From assembly GCF_016906535.1 (NCBI RefSeq), contig NC_057378.1, positions 1,488,001 to 1,552,000 on the forward strand: 64,000 nucleotides of DNA, in the 5' to 3' direction. The DNA comes from Rhizoctonia solani. Lineage: Eukaryota > Basidiomycota > Agaricomycetes > Cantharellales > Ceratobasidiaceae. Of this stretch, positions 46,044 to 56,700 are shown piece by piece. Under the pieces are notes generated by a model. It worked only from the letters and a program-made list of their open reading frames with translations. It was not told the DNA's origin and made no database searches. Every line of letters starts with the position of its first letter. Position 1 is the stretch's first letter. Position numbers and translations under genes: made by a program.

Positions 46044-46056
46044 AGGTAATTGACCT
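46044..46056 (+). promoter_or_regulatory. Self-complementary primer-binding site, complete A element
   Basis: AGGTAATTGACCT begins 2 nt after the LTR. It pairs over all 13 positions with AGGTTGATTACCT at 45781-45793 (eleven Watson-Crick pairs, two G-U). A tRNA-type PBS is not apparent. The leader 46057-46542 is otherwise non-coding. Confidence 0.75.
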
Positions 46057-46542
46057 TACATTGGTTACAAACCGTTCTGCAACACCCACCACTAAGACCC
46101 AACCACCAAGAAGGTTACCTGTACTAGCACAAGCAAAATCACGTGATCAGACTCCCCTTTCAGCTGGAATAATCAAAGAGCTGTTGGTCCCACGTAGTAG
46201 CAAATTGCTATAAGGCAGGCTAACCCTATTGCCTGCATACCCATGGTTGCCGCACCTTCTACCAGCAACCTCAGACAGCAGATACACCTGCTTGCAGAAA
46301 TTAGATCCTACATTACGCCTGTCCACAGCTGTAATTAGCGGCACTTACTGTCCAATGCTAGGTTGTTTGATGCAGAGGTTTAGCGTTTGCGTAGTTAAGC
46401 GCTCATAAGTCCTGATACAGGCACGCCCGGCTATACAGCCCCCATCTCCCCCCACTCGCCCACCATTACCTCTTGGACCCCTACTTGCTCATCTTCCCGG
46501 GCTTCCTCCCACGCTGGCCAATCCTACCTGCCAACACATCAC

Positions 46543-47895
46543 ATGGCAACCTGCTCCCAGCTGCCCTCTAGAACCCGCTCCCCAATTGATCAGGAAGAGC
46601 TGGGACCCCAACTTCTGTCAACCCCCTTTGTCAAACTTGGGGAAGTCTCCCTCAAGCGCATCACACGCCTCCTCCTTGGCCTCCTTGGCCAAGTTGAGAA
46701 CCTCAAACAGAAGGTTGAAGAAGTCCAAGAAGCAGGGGTCAAGGCCCAAATCAACCTCAAGAACATCTCCCAGACAGTCAATACTGTCAAGGACGGGCTC
46801 AGGAGTCTCCAACTCCACAGGCCAAGGACCCCAGAGGACCAAAAACCCCCAGTTGTGGAAGCAACACCACGCCCCCTACCAAAAGCCAACCCTACTGGAA
46901 CAGCTAGTTGGGTCTCCTTCTGGGCTGAACCTTCCAAGGCCCCTACCATCTTTGCCCAGCCCACACCAGTCCAAGCAGTACCCCTGCAAGTCCCTTCTCC
47001 CCCTGTATCTCCATGTCTCCAATCCCCAATTGGAGCCACTGCCCCTCCACCTCTGGCTCCAGTCGCTGCCTATCCTGCCCTGGTCAAAGTAGACCACCCA
47101 GATGCCTATACAGGCAAGATTGGGAGCAAAGCCAAGCAATGGCTTACAAGGATGTTTGCCTGGACCCGGCTAAATTCACGCATGTTCCCCACGGACCAAG
47201 AGGTCCTGTCATTCCTTCTCATGAATATGAAGGATTTGGCAGGGGCATGGGCGCACCCTCACCTCAACCAGCTTGGATCACACCAGGCCATTATCCAAAC
47301 CGTCAAGGGATTTAAAATGGAGTTCTTGGCAGCATTTGGTGACCCTGACGCCACAAGGGCTGCCAAGCGGAAGATCACAACCCTTACCCAGTCTGGCACA
47401 TGCGCAGACTACATCACAAAGTTCAGAACCCTTGCAATGGAACTGGACTGGAATGACGCAGCCCTTAGAGGCCAGTTTGCCCGTGGCCTCCACTGGGAGG
47501 TCAGCCGTCAAATTGCGACCCGTGAAAATTGCCCTCATACCCTCCTTGAGCTGCAAAATGCAGCACTTGTCATCAACAACACTCTCCGCAAAGAGCAAGC
47601 TAGCCATCCGCCAAAGGATAATAAGTCTAGCAGACCATCCAACCCTGCAAGGGGGACAAGTACCGGCCAATCCACAACTGGTTTGAAGAAACTCTCCAAC
47701 AACCCCAACTTTGTGTTGGAAGAGGAGCGCAATTGCTGCTGCGCTGCAGGCGCCTGTATCAAATGCGGCAAAATGGGTCACAAGTTTGCAGAATGCCACA
47801 CGGGCTGGAAGGCTACCCCAATCAAGGATAAGGGGAAAGCCAAGGAAACCGCCAAGACCGGCAAAGACTCTGAGTACCAATCAGGAAAAGAGTAA
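46543..47895 (+). CDS. Gag of the complete A element (450 aa)
   Basis: Structural protein that packages the element RNA into virus-like particles. Residues about 35-105 are a leucine-rich heptad region (..LLLGLLGQVENLKQKVEEV..), 105-180 a proline-rich linker, and 185-320 the conserved retrotransposon gag core (..KQWLTRMFAWTRL.., ..RGQFARGLHWEV..). Residues 405-418 form a CCHC zinc knuckle (CIKCGKMGHKFAEC). The tail is lysine/glutamate rich. The ATG at 46543 is the first in frame after the leader and matches the start of the other A gags. The stop at 47893 overlaps the pol frame (open from 47874), so pol is reached by a -1 shift, probably near the AAAA at 47886-47889. The frame is fully intact. 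Confidence 0.93.
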   Translation: MATCSQLPSRTRSPIDQEELGPQLLSTPFVKLGEVSLKRITRLLLGLLGQVENLKQKVEEVQEAGVKAQINLKNISQTVNTVKDGLRSLQLHRPRTPEDQKPPVVEATPRPLPKANPTGTASWVSFWAEPSKAPTIFAQPTPVQAVPLQVPSPPVSPCLQSPIGATAPPPLAPVAAYPALVKVDHPDAYTGKIGSKAKQWLTRMFAWTRLNSRMFPTDQEVLSFLLMNMKDLAGAWAHPHLNQLGSHQAIIQTVKGFKMEFLAAFGDPDATRAAKRKITTLTQSGTCADYITKFRTLAMELDWNDAALRGQFARGLHWEVSRQIATRENCPHTLLELQNAALVINNTLRKEQASHPPKDNKSSRPSNPARGTSTGQSTTGLKKLSNNPNFVLEEERNCCCAAGACIKCGKMGHKFAECHTGWKATPIKDKGKAKETAKTGKDSEYQSGKE

Positions 47896-50800
47896 GGGTA
47901 CCTGCCGCTGCGCGCAAGGACCCCAAGGACTCTGGCTGCTTATTAGAAATTTGTAATATATTGAATAGTACCAATAGAAATGCCCCACTCTTCACAATTT
48001 CAATTCAGCCAGAGAAAAAAGCAGAAAACCTAGAAGTCCTGATTGATTCAGGCACCACATCTTCTTTCATGCACCCCCAAACCGCAGAATCTCTCTGCCT
48101 TCCACTCATAGACCTCCCCTCTCCCTGTACCATAACTATGCTCAATGGGTCAAGCCCCTGGGCTGGCAAAATCTGGAAGAAGGCCAACCTCACCTTCTCC
48201 TTTGATGGCAAACAAATAACCAAGACCTTCCTAATCTGTAACACCGGGTCCCACGCCGCCATCCTAGGATTGAAATGGTTAGATGCCCATAATCCAGAAA
48301 TTGATTGGAATCTATGCACCCTCTCCTTTCCCCACACACCACCAGAACGGGTAGCCATTGCCAAGGAGGAGGAAGCTGACAAGAACCCTCTTGAAGGAGT
48401 ACCCTCCAAGTACCATCAATATGCTAAGGTATTTGGGGAAGAGGAATTCAATAAGCTCCCACCCCACAGGCACTATGACATTGGGATTGAGCTAACCAAG
48501 GAAGGACCCCTAAACTCACCCCTTTATAGTATGACCAACGCCAAATCCTCCACTCTCAAGGATTGGCTCAGGGATGAGCTCAAGGCGGGGAAGATTTGCC
48601 CCAGCAAGTCCTCCATCAGCTCACCTGTAATGTTTGTTCCCAAAAAGGATGGCTCTTGCCAATTGGTTGTAGACTACCGCCGCCTTAACAACTGGACCAA
48701 GAAGAATGTTTACCCATTACCCTGTCCCAATGACCTAATGGCCCAACTCCGCGGCGCCAAGGTCTTTACCAAACTTGATTTACAATGGGGTTACAACAAT
48801 GTCTGTGTTAAAGAAGGTGACAAGTGGAAAACCGCTTTCTGCACCAAGTACGGCCTGTATGAGTCCCTAGTCATGACCTTTGGTTTAACAAACGCCCCTG
48901 CCTCTTTCCAACACTTCATGAACAAACTGTTCAAGGATCTATTGGATGTATGCATCATCATCTACCTTGATGACATCTTAATTTACTCCAAAGATGACGC
49001 ATCCCACACACAGCATGTTCATGAGGTTTTATGGCACCTAATGGAGAACCAATTGTTTTGTAAGGCATCCAAATGCACGTTCCATGTCACCTCTGTGGAA
49101 TACCTAGGGATTATAGTGTCAGATAAGGGTTTTAGCCTGGACAAGCTCAAAATCCAGGCGGTCCAAGAATGGCCCACACCTACCAAGGTCAAGGAGGTAC
49201 AATTGTTCCTTGGGTTTGCCAATTTCCTTTGCCGGTTTGTTGCCAATTTCAGTCACGTTGCCAGACCGTTACACAATCTGGTAAAAAAGGACGCAACATG
49301 GAAATGGGATACCAGGGAACAGGAAGCTTTTCAAGGACTGAAGGATGCCATTACCAACGCCCCGGTACTCTGCCACGTGGATCCCACCAAACTGTACTTC
49401 CTTGAAACAGACATGTCAGGCGCAGCCTTGGGTTCCATACTGAGTCAACGTCAGGAAGATGGACGCCTACACCCCTTGGGTTTTCTGTCAGAATCATTTA
49501 AGGGTGCCAAACAGAACTACAACACCCACAACAAGGAACTCTTGGCAATCATCCGCTCCTTTGAGTATTGGCGTATCTTTCTAGAAGGCACCCTACACCC
49601 CATCACCGTGTTTACAGACCACAGGAATTTGGAATACTGGAAGGAGTCCAGAACATTCAATTGTTGCCACGCACAATGGCACCTCCTCCTTGCCGGTTAC
49701 AACTTCCAGATTGTATACAGACCGGGAAAACAATCAGGGAAGCCAGACGCCTTGTCCTGACGGTCAGACCATGCCAATATCCTGCCTGAACCACAATCCA
49801 TGTTGCCAGATCCCGTGTTTGCCAATGTTGCCCTCATCACGCCAGAAAAAGAACTACAATGCCAAATCAAGCTGTCCCTAGACCAAGACAAGTCCCTGGA
49901 GGAGATCCTCCAATTCCTCCAAAATGAATCAAAGGCTCCGCCTTCCATCAAACGGGCATTTAAGGACTATGAAATGGAAGCCGGCCTTTTATTCTACCAG
50001 GGAAGGATTGTAGTCCCCAACGTGGGAACATTGAGAATGGACTTGTTACGCATCTTCCACAATAGCCCTCTGGCGGGACACCCAGGCAGACAACAGACTC
50101 TAGAACTTGTTTCCCGGAACTACTACTGGCCGGGTATCCAATCAGACACCTACTGGCATGTTGATTCCTGTGAAACATGCCAAAGGATAAGGAAGCCAAA
50201 GTACACACCCTTACCGCCACAACCTTTGGAGCTCCCCACTAGACCCTGGCAACATGTTTCCTACAATATGATTGTGGACCTGCCCAAGGACGGAAATTAC
50301 AACTCAGCCCTGGTCATTGTAGATAGCTTCACCAAGTACAGGATATTTGTCAAATGCTCCAAGAAATTGAAAGCCCTGGAACTAGCGGAACTATTCTTGG
50401 AACACGTCTGGAAACGCCACAGCATGCTGGAGAAAACCATATCTGACAGAGGGAGGGTCTTCAACAACAAGTTCTTACAAGCACTATACAAACGGCTAGG
50501 CATTGATCCTCACTTCTCTTTGGCATATCACCCCCAGAGCAACAGGCAAACGGAACAAGTTAACCCCTCCATTGAGCACTTCCTCAGGGCATACTCAGGG
50601 GTCAACCAAAGGGACTGGACCAAATGGCTCCCCATGGCGGAATTTGCCTATAATAATGCTGTACATAGCAGCACAGGCAAAACCCCCTTCAAGGCCTTAT
50701 ATGGATGGGAGCCTACCCTGACACCCTCCAACGTACCAATGGATGTCCCAGAAGCAGACAACCTTGCCCAGACAATGGAAGCACAATGGAAGGAAGTAGA

Positions 50801-51329
50801 ATCTGCCCTACGGCAATCTAAGCAACAAATGATAGCTGGAAAAGATGGGAACCTAACAGAGTTCAAAATTGGGGAAGAAGCATGGCTGGATGCCAGGAAC
50901 GTCAACCTCAAAACCCTAAGTCCTAAATTAACAGAACAACAACTAGGACCCTTCAAGGTTATTGAGAAAATCTCCAACCAAGCTTACCGCCTAGAACTTC
51001 CCCCAACAATGCAAATCCACAACGTATTCTACATAGGGTTACTATCCAAAGTCAAAAGGGATAAAAACCGTGCCTTTGAAAATTGCCTGCCACCTATCAC
51101 TGTAGACAGAGAGGAAGAATACAAAGTCAAAGGCATTACGGATGCAGAAGAAAGGAACAGAAAATGGTTCTTCAGGGTAAAATGGAAGGGCTACAGGTCA
51201 GAGGAAAACATGTGGGAACCCTGAGAAAACCTAAAAAATGCGGGAAAAATTTTGAAAAAGTACAAGGAAGAAATGAGAAAGAAGGCCCTTGGCGCTGCCA
51301 AGGCCCTTAGAGGGGGGGCAGTGTTGTAG
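47874..51329 (+). pseudogene. Pol of the complete A element, two in-frame TGA stops
   Basis: Frame open from 47874. Protease ..VLIDSGTTSSF.. (about 48045). RT with ..VDYRRLNNW.., ..TKLDLQWGYNN.. and IIYLDDILIY (YxDD intact, 48963-48974). RNase H ..LETDMSGAALGSIL.. and ..NKELLAIIRSFEYW... A TGA at 49758-49760 cuts the frame just after RNase H. Reading on in the same frame: integrase zinc finger (..HNSPLAGHPG..CETCQRI..), core aspartates in ..YNMIVDLPKD.. and ..TISDRGRVF.., glutamate in ..NRQTEQVNPSIEH.., GPY/F region ..QLGPFKVIEKI.., chromodomain ..WFFRVKWKGYRSEENMWEP. A second TGA (51222-51224) truncates it where A' has CAG. The original stop would be the TAG at 51327-51329 inside the LTR. 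Apart from the two stops the frame is open. Confidence 0.9.
51309..51318 (+). promoter_or_regulatory. Polypurine tract, complete A element
   Basis: AGAGGGGGGG immediately upstream of the 3' LTR, the plus-strand priming site. It lies within the end of the pol frame. Confidence 0.75.
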
Positions 51330-51901
51330 ACACATTCAATACCACGGAATTTATTCTGAATTTCTCAAATTTGAACAAAGTTGAACAGACAACATTTTTA
51401 ATCACGTGACTTTGGCACTTATATCTTCCGCAAAGCGCCAAGCCACGTCCCCATCCACACTTATTCATCCTACATAGCCACCTCCACCTATGACAACATC
51501 ATGACACGTCAGTAACACATATGCATGAGTAAGACTAACTGCGGAGCAGGGTTCTTATTGGTTATGGAATTGCACATCATGTATTGTAAATAGACTACCC
51601 CTGTAATATATAAGGAGGCCAACCAACCATGGTAACACCCAGGTTGATTACCTCTTGTTGCATCCCACGTTGTACAAGGGCCCCACAGCCCAGCAAACCT
51701 ACTCAGCCACTAGTTCCACACCGCCTTAAGCGGCTTCATTGTTGTACTTAGATAGCTCACCATTGCCCTTATGGGCTTGGTTGCTGTAGTATAGCTTGTT
51801 GTTGTTGTAGGTAGCTTGCACACTGCCTTACGCGGTTCTTACTTGTATACACCTGGCCGCAAGCGCCCTCCACCTTGACGTCCTTACAGACGTCTAGGAC
51901 A
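51322..51901 (+). repeat. 3' LTR of the complete A element (580 bp)
   Basis: Same length and ends as the 5' LTR (TGTTGTAGACAC...TCTAGGACA), followed by the ATTAC duplication. Confidence 0.92.
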
Positions 51902-52516
51902 ATTACAGTAAGTAACTATAACTTAGTACTAACTTTCATACTATAGATATAAGTACAACCAACCACCTGCAACTGCAGTAATCACTTGATTACTTGTTAA
52001 GTGTAGGGATCACCCTCATTACTAACCTAATTTACCCTTATATAGCTAGTCTATTGCCTTTATATCCATAGATATCTGATCTATTAATAACTTCATTATA
52101 TTCTGTATATAATTACATAGTCCCAATACCCTACTCTATAACAGGGGTTCTTATTGGATATAACTTGCTTCCTTTCCCACACAAATTGCATTTGTAATTA
52201 GTAGACTCTGTAATATATTAGGAGACCAACCAACCATGGTAACACCCAGGTCAATTACCTCTTGTTGTATTCCTCATTGTACACAGGGCCATACAGCCTG
52301 GGTTTCCACAAAGTTACTCAGACACATTGCCTACGCTGCCTTAAGCAGCTCTCTCACTGTACTTAGGTAGTTTGCCATTTCCCTTTAGGCCTTGGTCACC
52401 ATAGTTAGGAAGTTAGTTGTTGTAGGTAGCCAACTCACTGCCTTATGCAGTTGTCCTGTATCCTACTCAGCCACAAGTGCCTGCTGCCTTGATGCCCCTT
52501 ACAGACATCTAGGACA

Positions 52517-52802
52517 CTGGTAAATGTCCTGGAAGCAGATGAGGTAGCCAACCTCTTAGCCCAAGAATGGAAGGAAGCAGAATCAGCTCCTTGGTGTCAT
52601 AAACAGAGGAAAATAGAACTAGCCGGAATTGAACCAGCTTGACCACTAAGCCATAGAGCCCTATTATTCCTCTGCTGACAACCCATGATTACACCTGCTA
52701 CCCCCCAAATTTGGGCTTGGGCCAGCATGCAACCACTTGTACTGGTCATGTGACCGTGTCCAGGACACTTGGTTGTCAAAAGAAAAGATGGTGGGAACAA
52801 AG
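52517..52802 (+). pseudogene. D pol fragment between A' and the A solo LTR, holding H4
   Basis: 52517-52594 reads ..VLEADEVANLLAQEWKEAES.., the linker before the GPY/F region in the related A pol. After H4 it continues to 52802 and then joins 59811. It shows that the surrounding insertions all lie in one D pol gene. Confidence 0.75.
52595..52767 (-). mobile_element. H unit, copy H4 (173 bp) in D pol
   Basis: TGTCATAAACAGAGG...CCAGGACA with a perfect duplication CTTGG (52590-52594 and 52768-52772). T-arm stem GCTGG/CCGGC with loop TTCAATT on the minus strand. Confidence 0.87.
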
Positions 52803-53227
52803 TGTCCTAGACATTGGTAGGGATGTCAAGGCAGCTGGCGCTTACAGCCAGGTAAGGTACAAGTGAAGAGCTGCTTAAGGTGGTGGGGTGCTACCTACAA
52901 CAACTAACTATCTAACTATGGTGACCAAAGCTTTATGGGCAATGGCAAGCTACCTAAGTACAATGAGAAAGCTGCTTAAGGTGGTGTGGACTATCTAAGT
53001 GACTATACTAAGTAATTACTGGGCAGTAAGGCCCTTGTACACTGAGTGGATGCAACAAGAGGTAATTGACCTGGGTGTTACCATGGTCAATTGGCCTCCT
53101 TATATATTCTACAGGTGAGCCATTTACAAATACATTATATCCAATTCCTTATCCAATAAGAACCCTGCTCTGCAATTGGCCTTACTCATGCATGTGTGTC
53201 ACTGATGTGTCATAGTGATGTCATCAG

Positions 53228-53768
53228 TGTCAGAGCTGACAACTACCACAGGGTAAACCTAACTAGCTAACAGCCCAGAGGGACTTAAGTATGGGCTAGT
53301 AGGGCCTAACAATGCTCAAGGCAATGCCAGGAAAGGGGTAGGACAAGACCTATATAAAGTAAAAGTGCACTATGCTGTTAAGACAGCTGGGCAAAGGACC
53401 TTTGACAGGGACTGGTATGCTCTCAGGCAATACTCCTAAGTGTATGTCTTAGGGTAGTAGTGTTGGATGGGGATAAGAGGTTGAGTTCTGAGGCTTAAGG
53501 CTCTCAGAACCCTCCTTATATATTCACAGAGAAGGGGAAGAGTAATTACATGTACAAACATCATAACAAAGATAAGGTCACATGACCAGAGATAAGAAAA
53601 CAAGATCACATGACTAAAAGGTCATGTGATGAGATTACATAATAAGCGCTCAGCGCCTAAATAGCATAAAGATGCATATATCCATAAATCTTCATGAAAA
53701 TAGCGCATATATTCACTATTTCTTTGACTTAGTGGATTTTAAGGTGGTCACGCCTCTAGGGCATGACA
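53228..53768 (-). repeat. 3' LTR of the F element (541 bp)
   Basis: On the minus strand TGTCATGCCC...CAGCTCTGACA. Directly after the F polypurine tract. Confidence 0.93.
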
Positions 53769-53780
53769 CTTCCCCCCCCA
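53769..53780 (-). promoter_or_regulatory. Polypurine tract, F element
   Basis: Minus strand TGGGGGGGGAAG abutting the 3' LTR. Confidence 0.75.
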
Positions 53781-56700
53781 TTAAGGTCCAGCTGCCTCTG
53801 GATGTTCATGGTGAAACTTAGCCAATTTTTCAGGGGCATTGGCTAAGTGGGCCTTGGGCTCCCATGTGTTATCCTCTGGTCCATACCCTTTCCATTTAAC
53901 CAAGTATTTGACTTGTTGACCCACTTTCTTGGAGTCTAGGATCCTTTCAACAGTATATTCCTCTTCTCCATCAGCTGTGACAACTGGGGGGAGTGGGACT
54001 GGATCACGGTCATACTTGTCTACTGGCTTTTTGTGTAATAGGGCAATGTTGAAGACAGGATGGACTTTCATGGATTTAGGGAGATCCAGTTTATAAGAGT
54101 TCCTGCCAATTTTCTCCAAGACCTTGTAGGGCCCCAATCGCTTATGTTCTAGCTTATGGGAAGGCCTTGAAGTTTTGATGTTGGCACTACTCAAATAAAC
54201 TTTATCACCAACTTCCAGCTTGGTTGCTTCCCTTCTGTTTAAATCATAGTATTGCGCATTTTGTCTTGCAGCAATTTCTAAAGCAGCTTTTGCTTCAGTT
54301 TGGATTTCTTTCAGGAAGTCTGCTAGGTTGTTGGCTTGGGGGACATGGCTTTCCTTGGTGTTTCCAACTGTGAAGTCTGGATTATAACCATAGCACATGT
54401 AGAAGGGAGAGTGTTTGGAGCCTGAGTGTTTCCCATTATTGTATGCAAATTCTGCAAGTGGTAGTGATGCAACCCAGTCTGTTTGTCTATAGTTGATGTA
54501 GTGGCGTAGGTAAATTTCCACAAACTGGTTTAAGCATTCACTTTGTCCATCAACTTGTGGTCTGTATGCAGTGGAGAAATGTGGTTCTATCCCCAACCGC
54601 TTGTAGACTTGTCTCAGGAATTTTGCATTAAATTGGGGGCCTTGGTCCAAAATGGTTTTCCTGGGTAACCCATGTAACTTCCACACAAAGGATACAAAGA
54701 GGTTTGCAACATCAACAGCAGTAGCATCAGAGTGCGTTGGTATAAAATGAACCATTTTGGATAATTGGTCCACTACTGTTAATATTGCATCATATCCTTC
54801 TGAGGTGGGGAGTCCTACAATCAAGTCATACGTTATTTCCTCCCAGGGCTTATTGGGTAAATCTATGTTTTGAAGGAGACCTTCAGGAGCCCAGTTGGAG
54901 TGTTTGCTACGTATGCATGAATCACATGCTTGGACATATTTTGTTACAGATTGTTTCATCCCTGACCAGTAGTAATCCCTTGAAAGGAGGTCTAGGGTTC
55001 TGAACTGTCCTGGGTGCCCAGTGGAAGGGTTATCATGCCTGCTTTCTAAGATGGCTTTCCTGATTTCTGGCTCATTAGGGACATAAATCTGGTCATGATA
55101 GTAGAGTAAGCCATTATCAAGTTTCCATCCTTTAACAGGTATGTCCTCTTCCAAGGATTTAAGGATTTTGTATACAGCTTTATCATCATGCAGAGCGTCC
55201 CTTATTAGATCATTAAGGTCACTATCTGTTTGAATAGCTGCAATAAAAAGCTCTGGGCTTATGAGCACAGGGGTTTCACCCCCCTCTTTAACCGCAGACT
55301 TGTGGTCTTCATGGCGAGAGAGAATATCTGCTTTTCTATTCTGTGCGCCCGGCCTATACACAATCCTATAGTTGTAATCTGCCAAAAATCCCATCCACCT
55401 TAACTGCCTTTGGTTCAGATCCCTTTTTGTCTGGAAGTACTCCAGATTTTTATGGTCTGTCAATATTTTGACAGGGATTACTGTTCCTTCCAGCAGGTGA
55501 CGCCATTCCTTTAAAGCCCTTACTACTGCTAGTAACTCTTTATCAAAGATATCATAGTTTCTTTCAGCAGGTGCTAGGGATTTTGATAGGAATGCAACCG
55601 GGTGTAATTTATCATCACTGCCCTTTTGATTAAGGACAGCGCCTGTTGCAAAATCAGAGGTGTCACACTCAAGGAAAAACTCCTTGTATGGATTGGGTTG
55701 GATTAAGACAGGGGATTCAATTAGAGCCTGTTTAAGAGCTTTAAAAGACACTTCTTGGCATTCACCCCACTCCCAAGGTATATTCTTTTGGAGTAGTTGG
55801 TATAAGGGTTGTGCCAATTTTGAGAAGTTATGTATGAAGCGTCTATAGAAATTTATAAAGCCCAAAAACTCTTGAACCCCTTTGACAGAGCGCAGTGTTG
55901 CCCAATCAACCGCTTGAGTGATTTTCTTGGGATCTGCTTTCACTCCTTCACCATTGGCAATGACACCAAGGTAATCTACTTCAGATGCATAGAAATTACA
56001 CTTCTCCAGGTTACAGTAGCATGCATTGTCTTGCAGCCTTTTCAGTACCTCTTGGAGATGTTTTGTGTGTAATTCCCTGCTTTCTGAGAATATTAGGATG
56101 TTGTCTAGATATACTACTACATAGACGTCCAATATGTCCCTAAATATCTCATTCATGAAGTGCTGAAATGCAGCAGGAGCGTTGCATAACCCAAAGGGCA
56201 TGACTAGGTATTCAAACAGGCCATATTTGGTTTTAAACGCAGTCTTCCATTCATCACCTTCCTTTATCCGGACCAAGTTATATCCAGATTTCAGGTCAAT
56301 GGTGGAAAAGTATTTTGCGCCCCTTAGTTTCTCAATGAGAGACTGTATTAGAGGTAGAGGGTACGCATTCTTGACTGTATTTGCATTTAGGGATCTATAA
56401 TCCACAACCATACGCCTTTTCCCATTTTTCTTGTTGACAAAGTGAACTGGGGAACCATATTTGGACTTGGATGGGCGAATCAATCCTTTGTCCAATTGTT
56501 CTTTAAGGAGTTTTCTAAGTTCCTCATCATCAGATGCCTTCAAGGGGTATACCATAGCCTTAACAGGTTTATCAGGATCGATTAAATCAATCCCTAAATC
56601 AAAAGGACAGTGCAGCGGCAGTTCTGTCACCTTCATGTCCTCAGAAAATACCTCCGCAAAATTGCGCAGTTCTACTGGGATACTTTCAAGTGGAGAATCC

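Larger units (their letters stand above)
45462..51901 (+). mobile_element. Complete A element (6440 bp), Ty3/Gypsy chromovirus
   Basis: Two 580-bp LTRs, PBS, gag, pol and polypurine tract in order, flanked by a perfect target duplication ATTAC (45457-45461 and 51902-51906). It is the innermost and youngest layer of its branch. Domain order protease-RT-RNase H-integrase-chromodomain places it with the Tf1/sushi-like chromoviruses. Confidence 0.95.
44393..52143 (+). repeat. B solo LTR (about 1.3 kb) in the A' LTR, split by the complete A element
   Basis: TGTTATGA at 44393 and ...TATAACA at 52143, with a perfect duplication GGGGT at 44388-44392 and 52144-52148. Parts 44393-45461 and 51907-52143. 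Core promoter GGGGTATATAAAG near 45109-45121. Short frames inside are not called. Confidence 0.85.
44166..52516 (+). repeat. 3' LTR of A', split by the B solo LTR
   Basis: Parts 44166-44392 and 52149-52516, about 595 bp joined, TGTTGTAGACAC...TCTAGGACA. It follows the A' polypurine tract and ends at D pol sequence (52517). Confidence 0.85.

Noticed and set aside
46590..47880. Several long antisense ORFs within gag of the A element (149 and 200 codons)
   Set aside because: Shadows of the gag codon usage with no homology.
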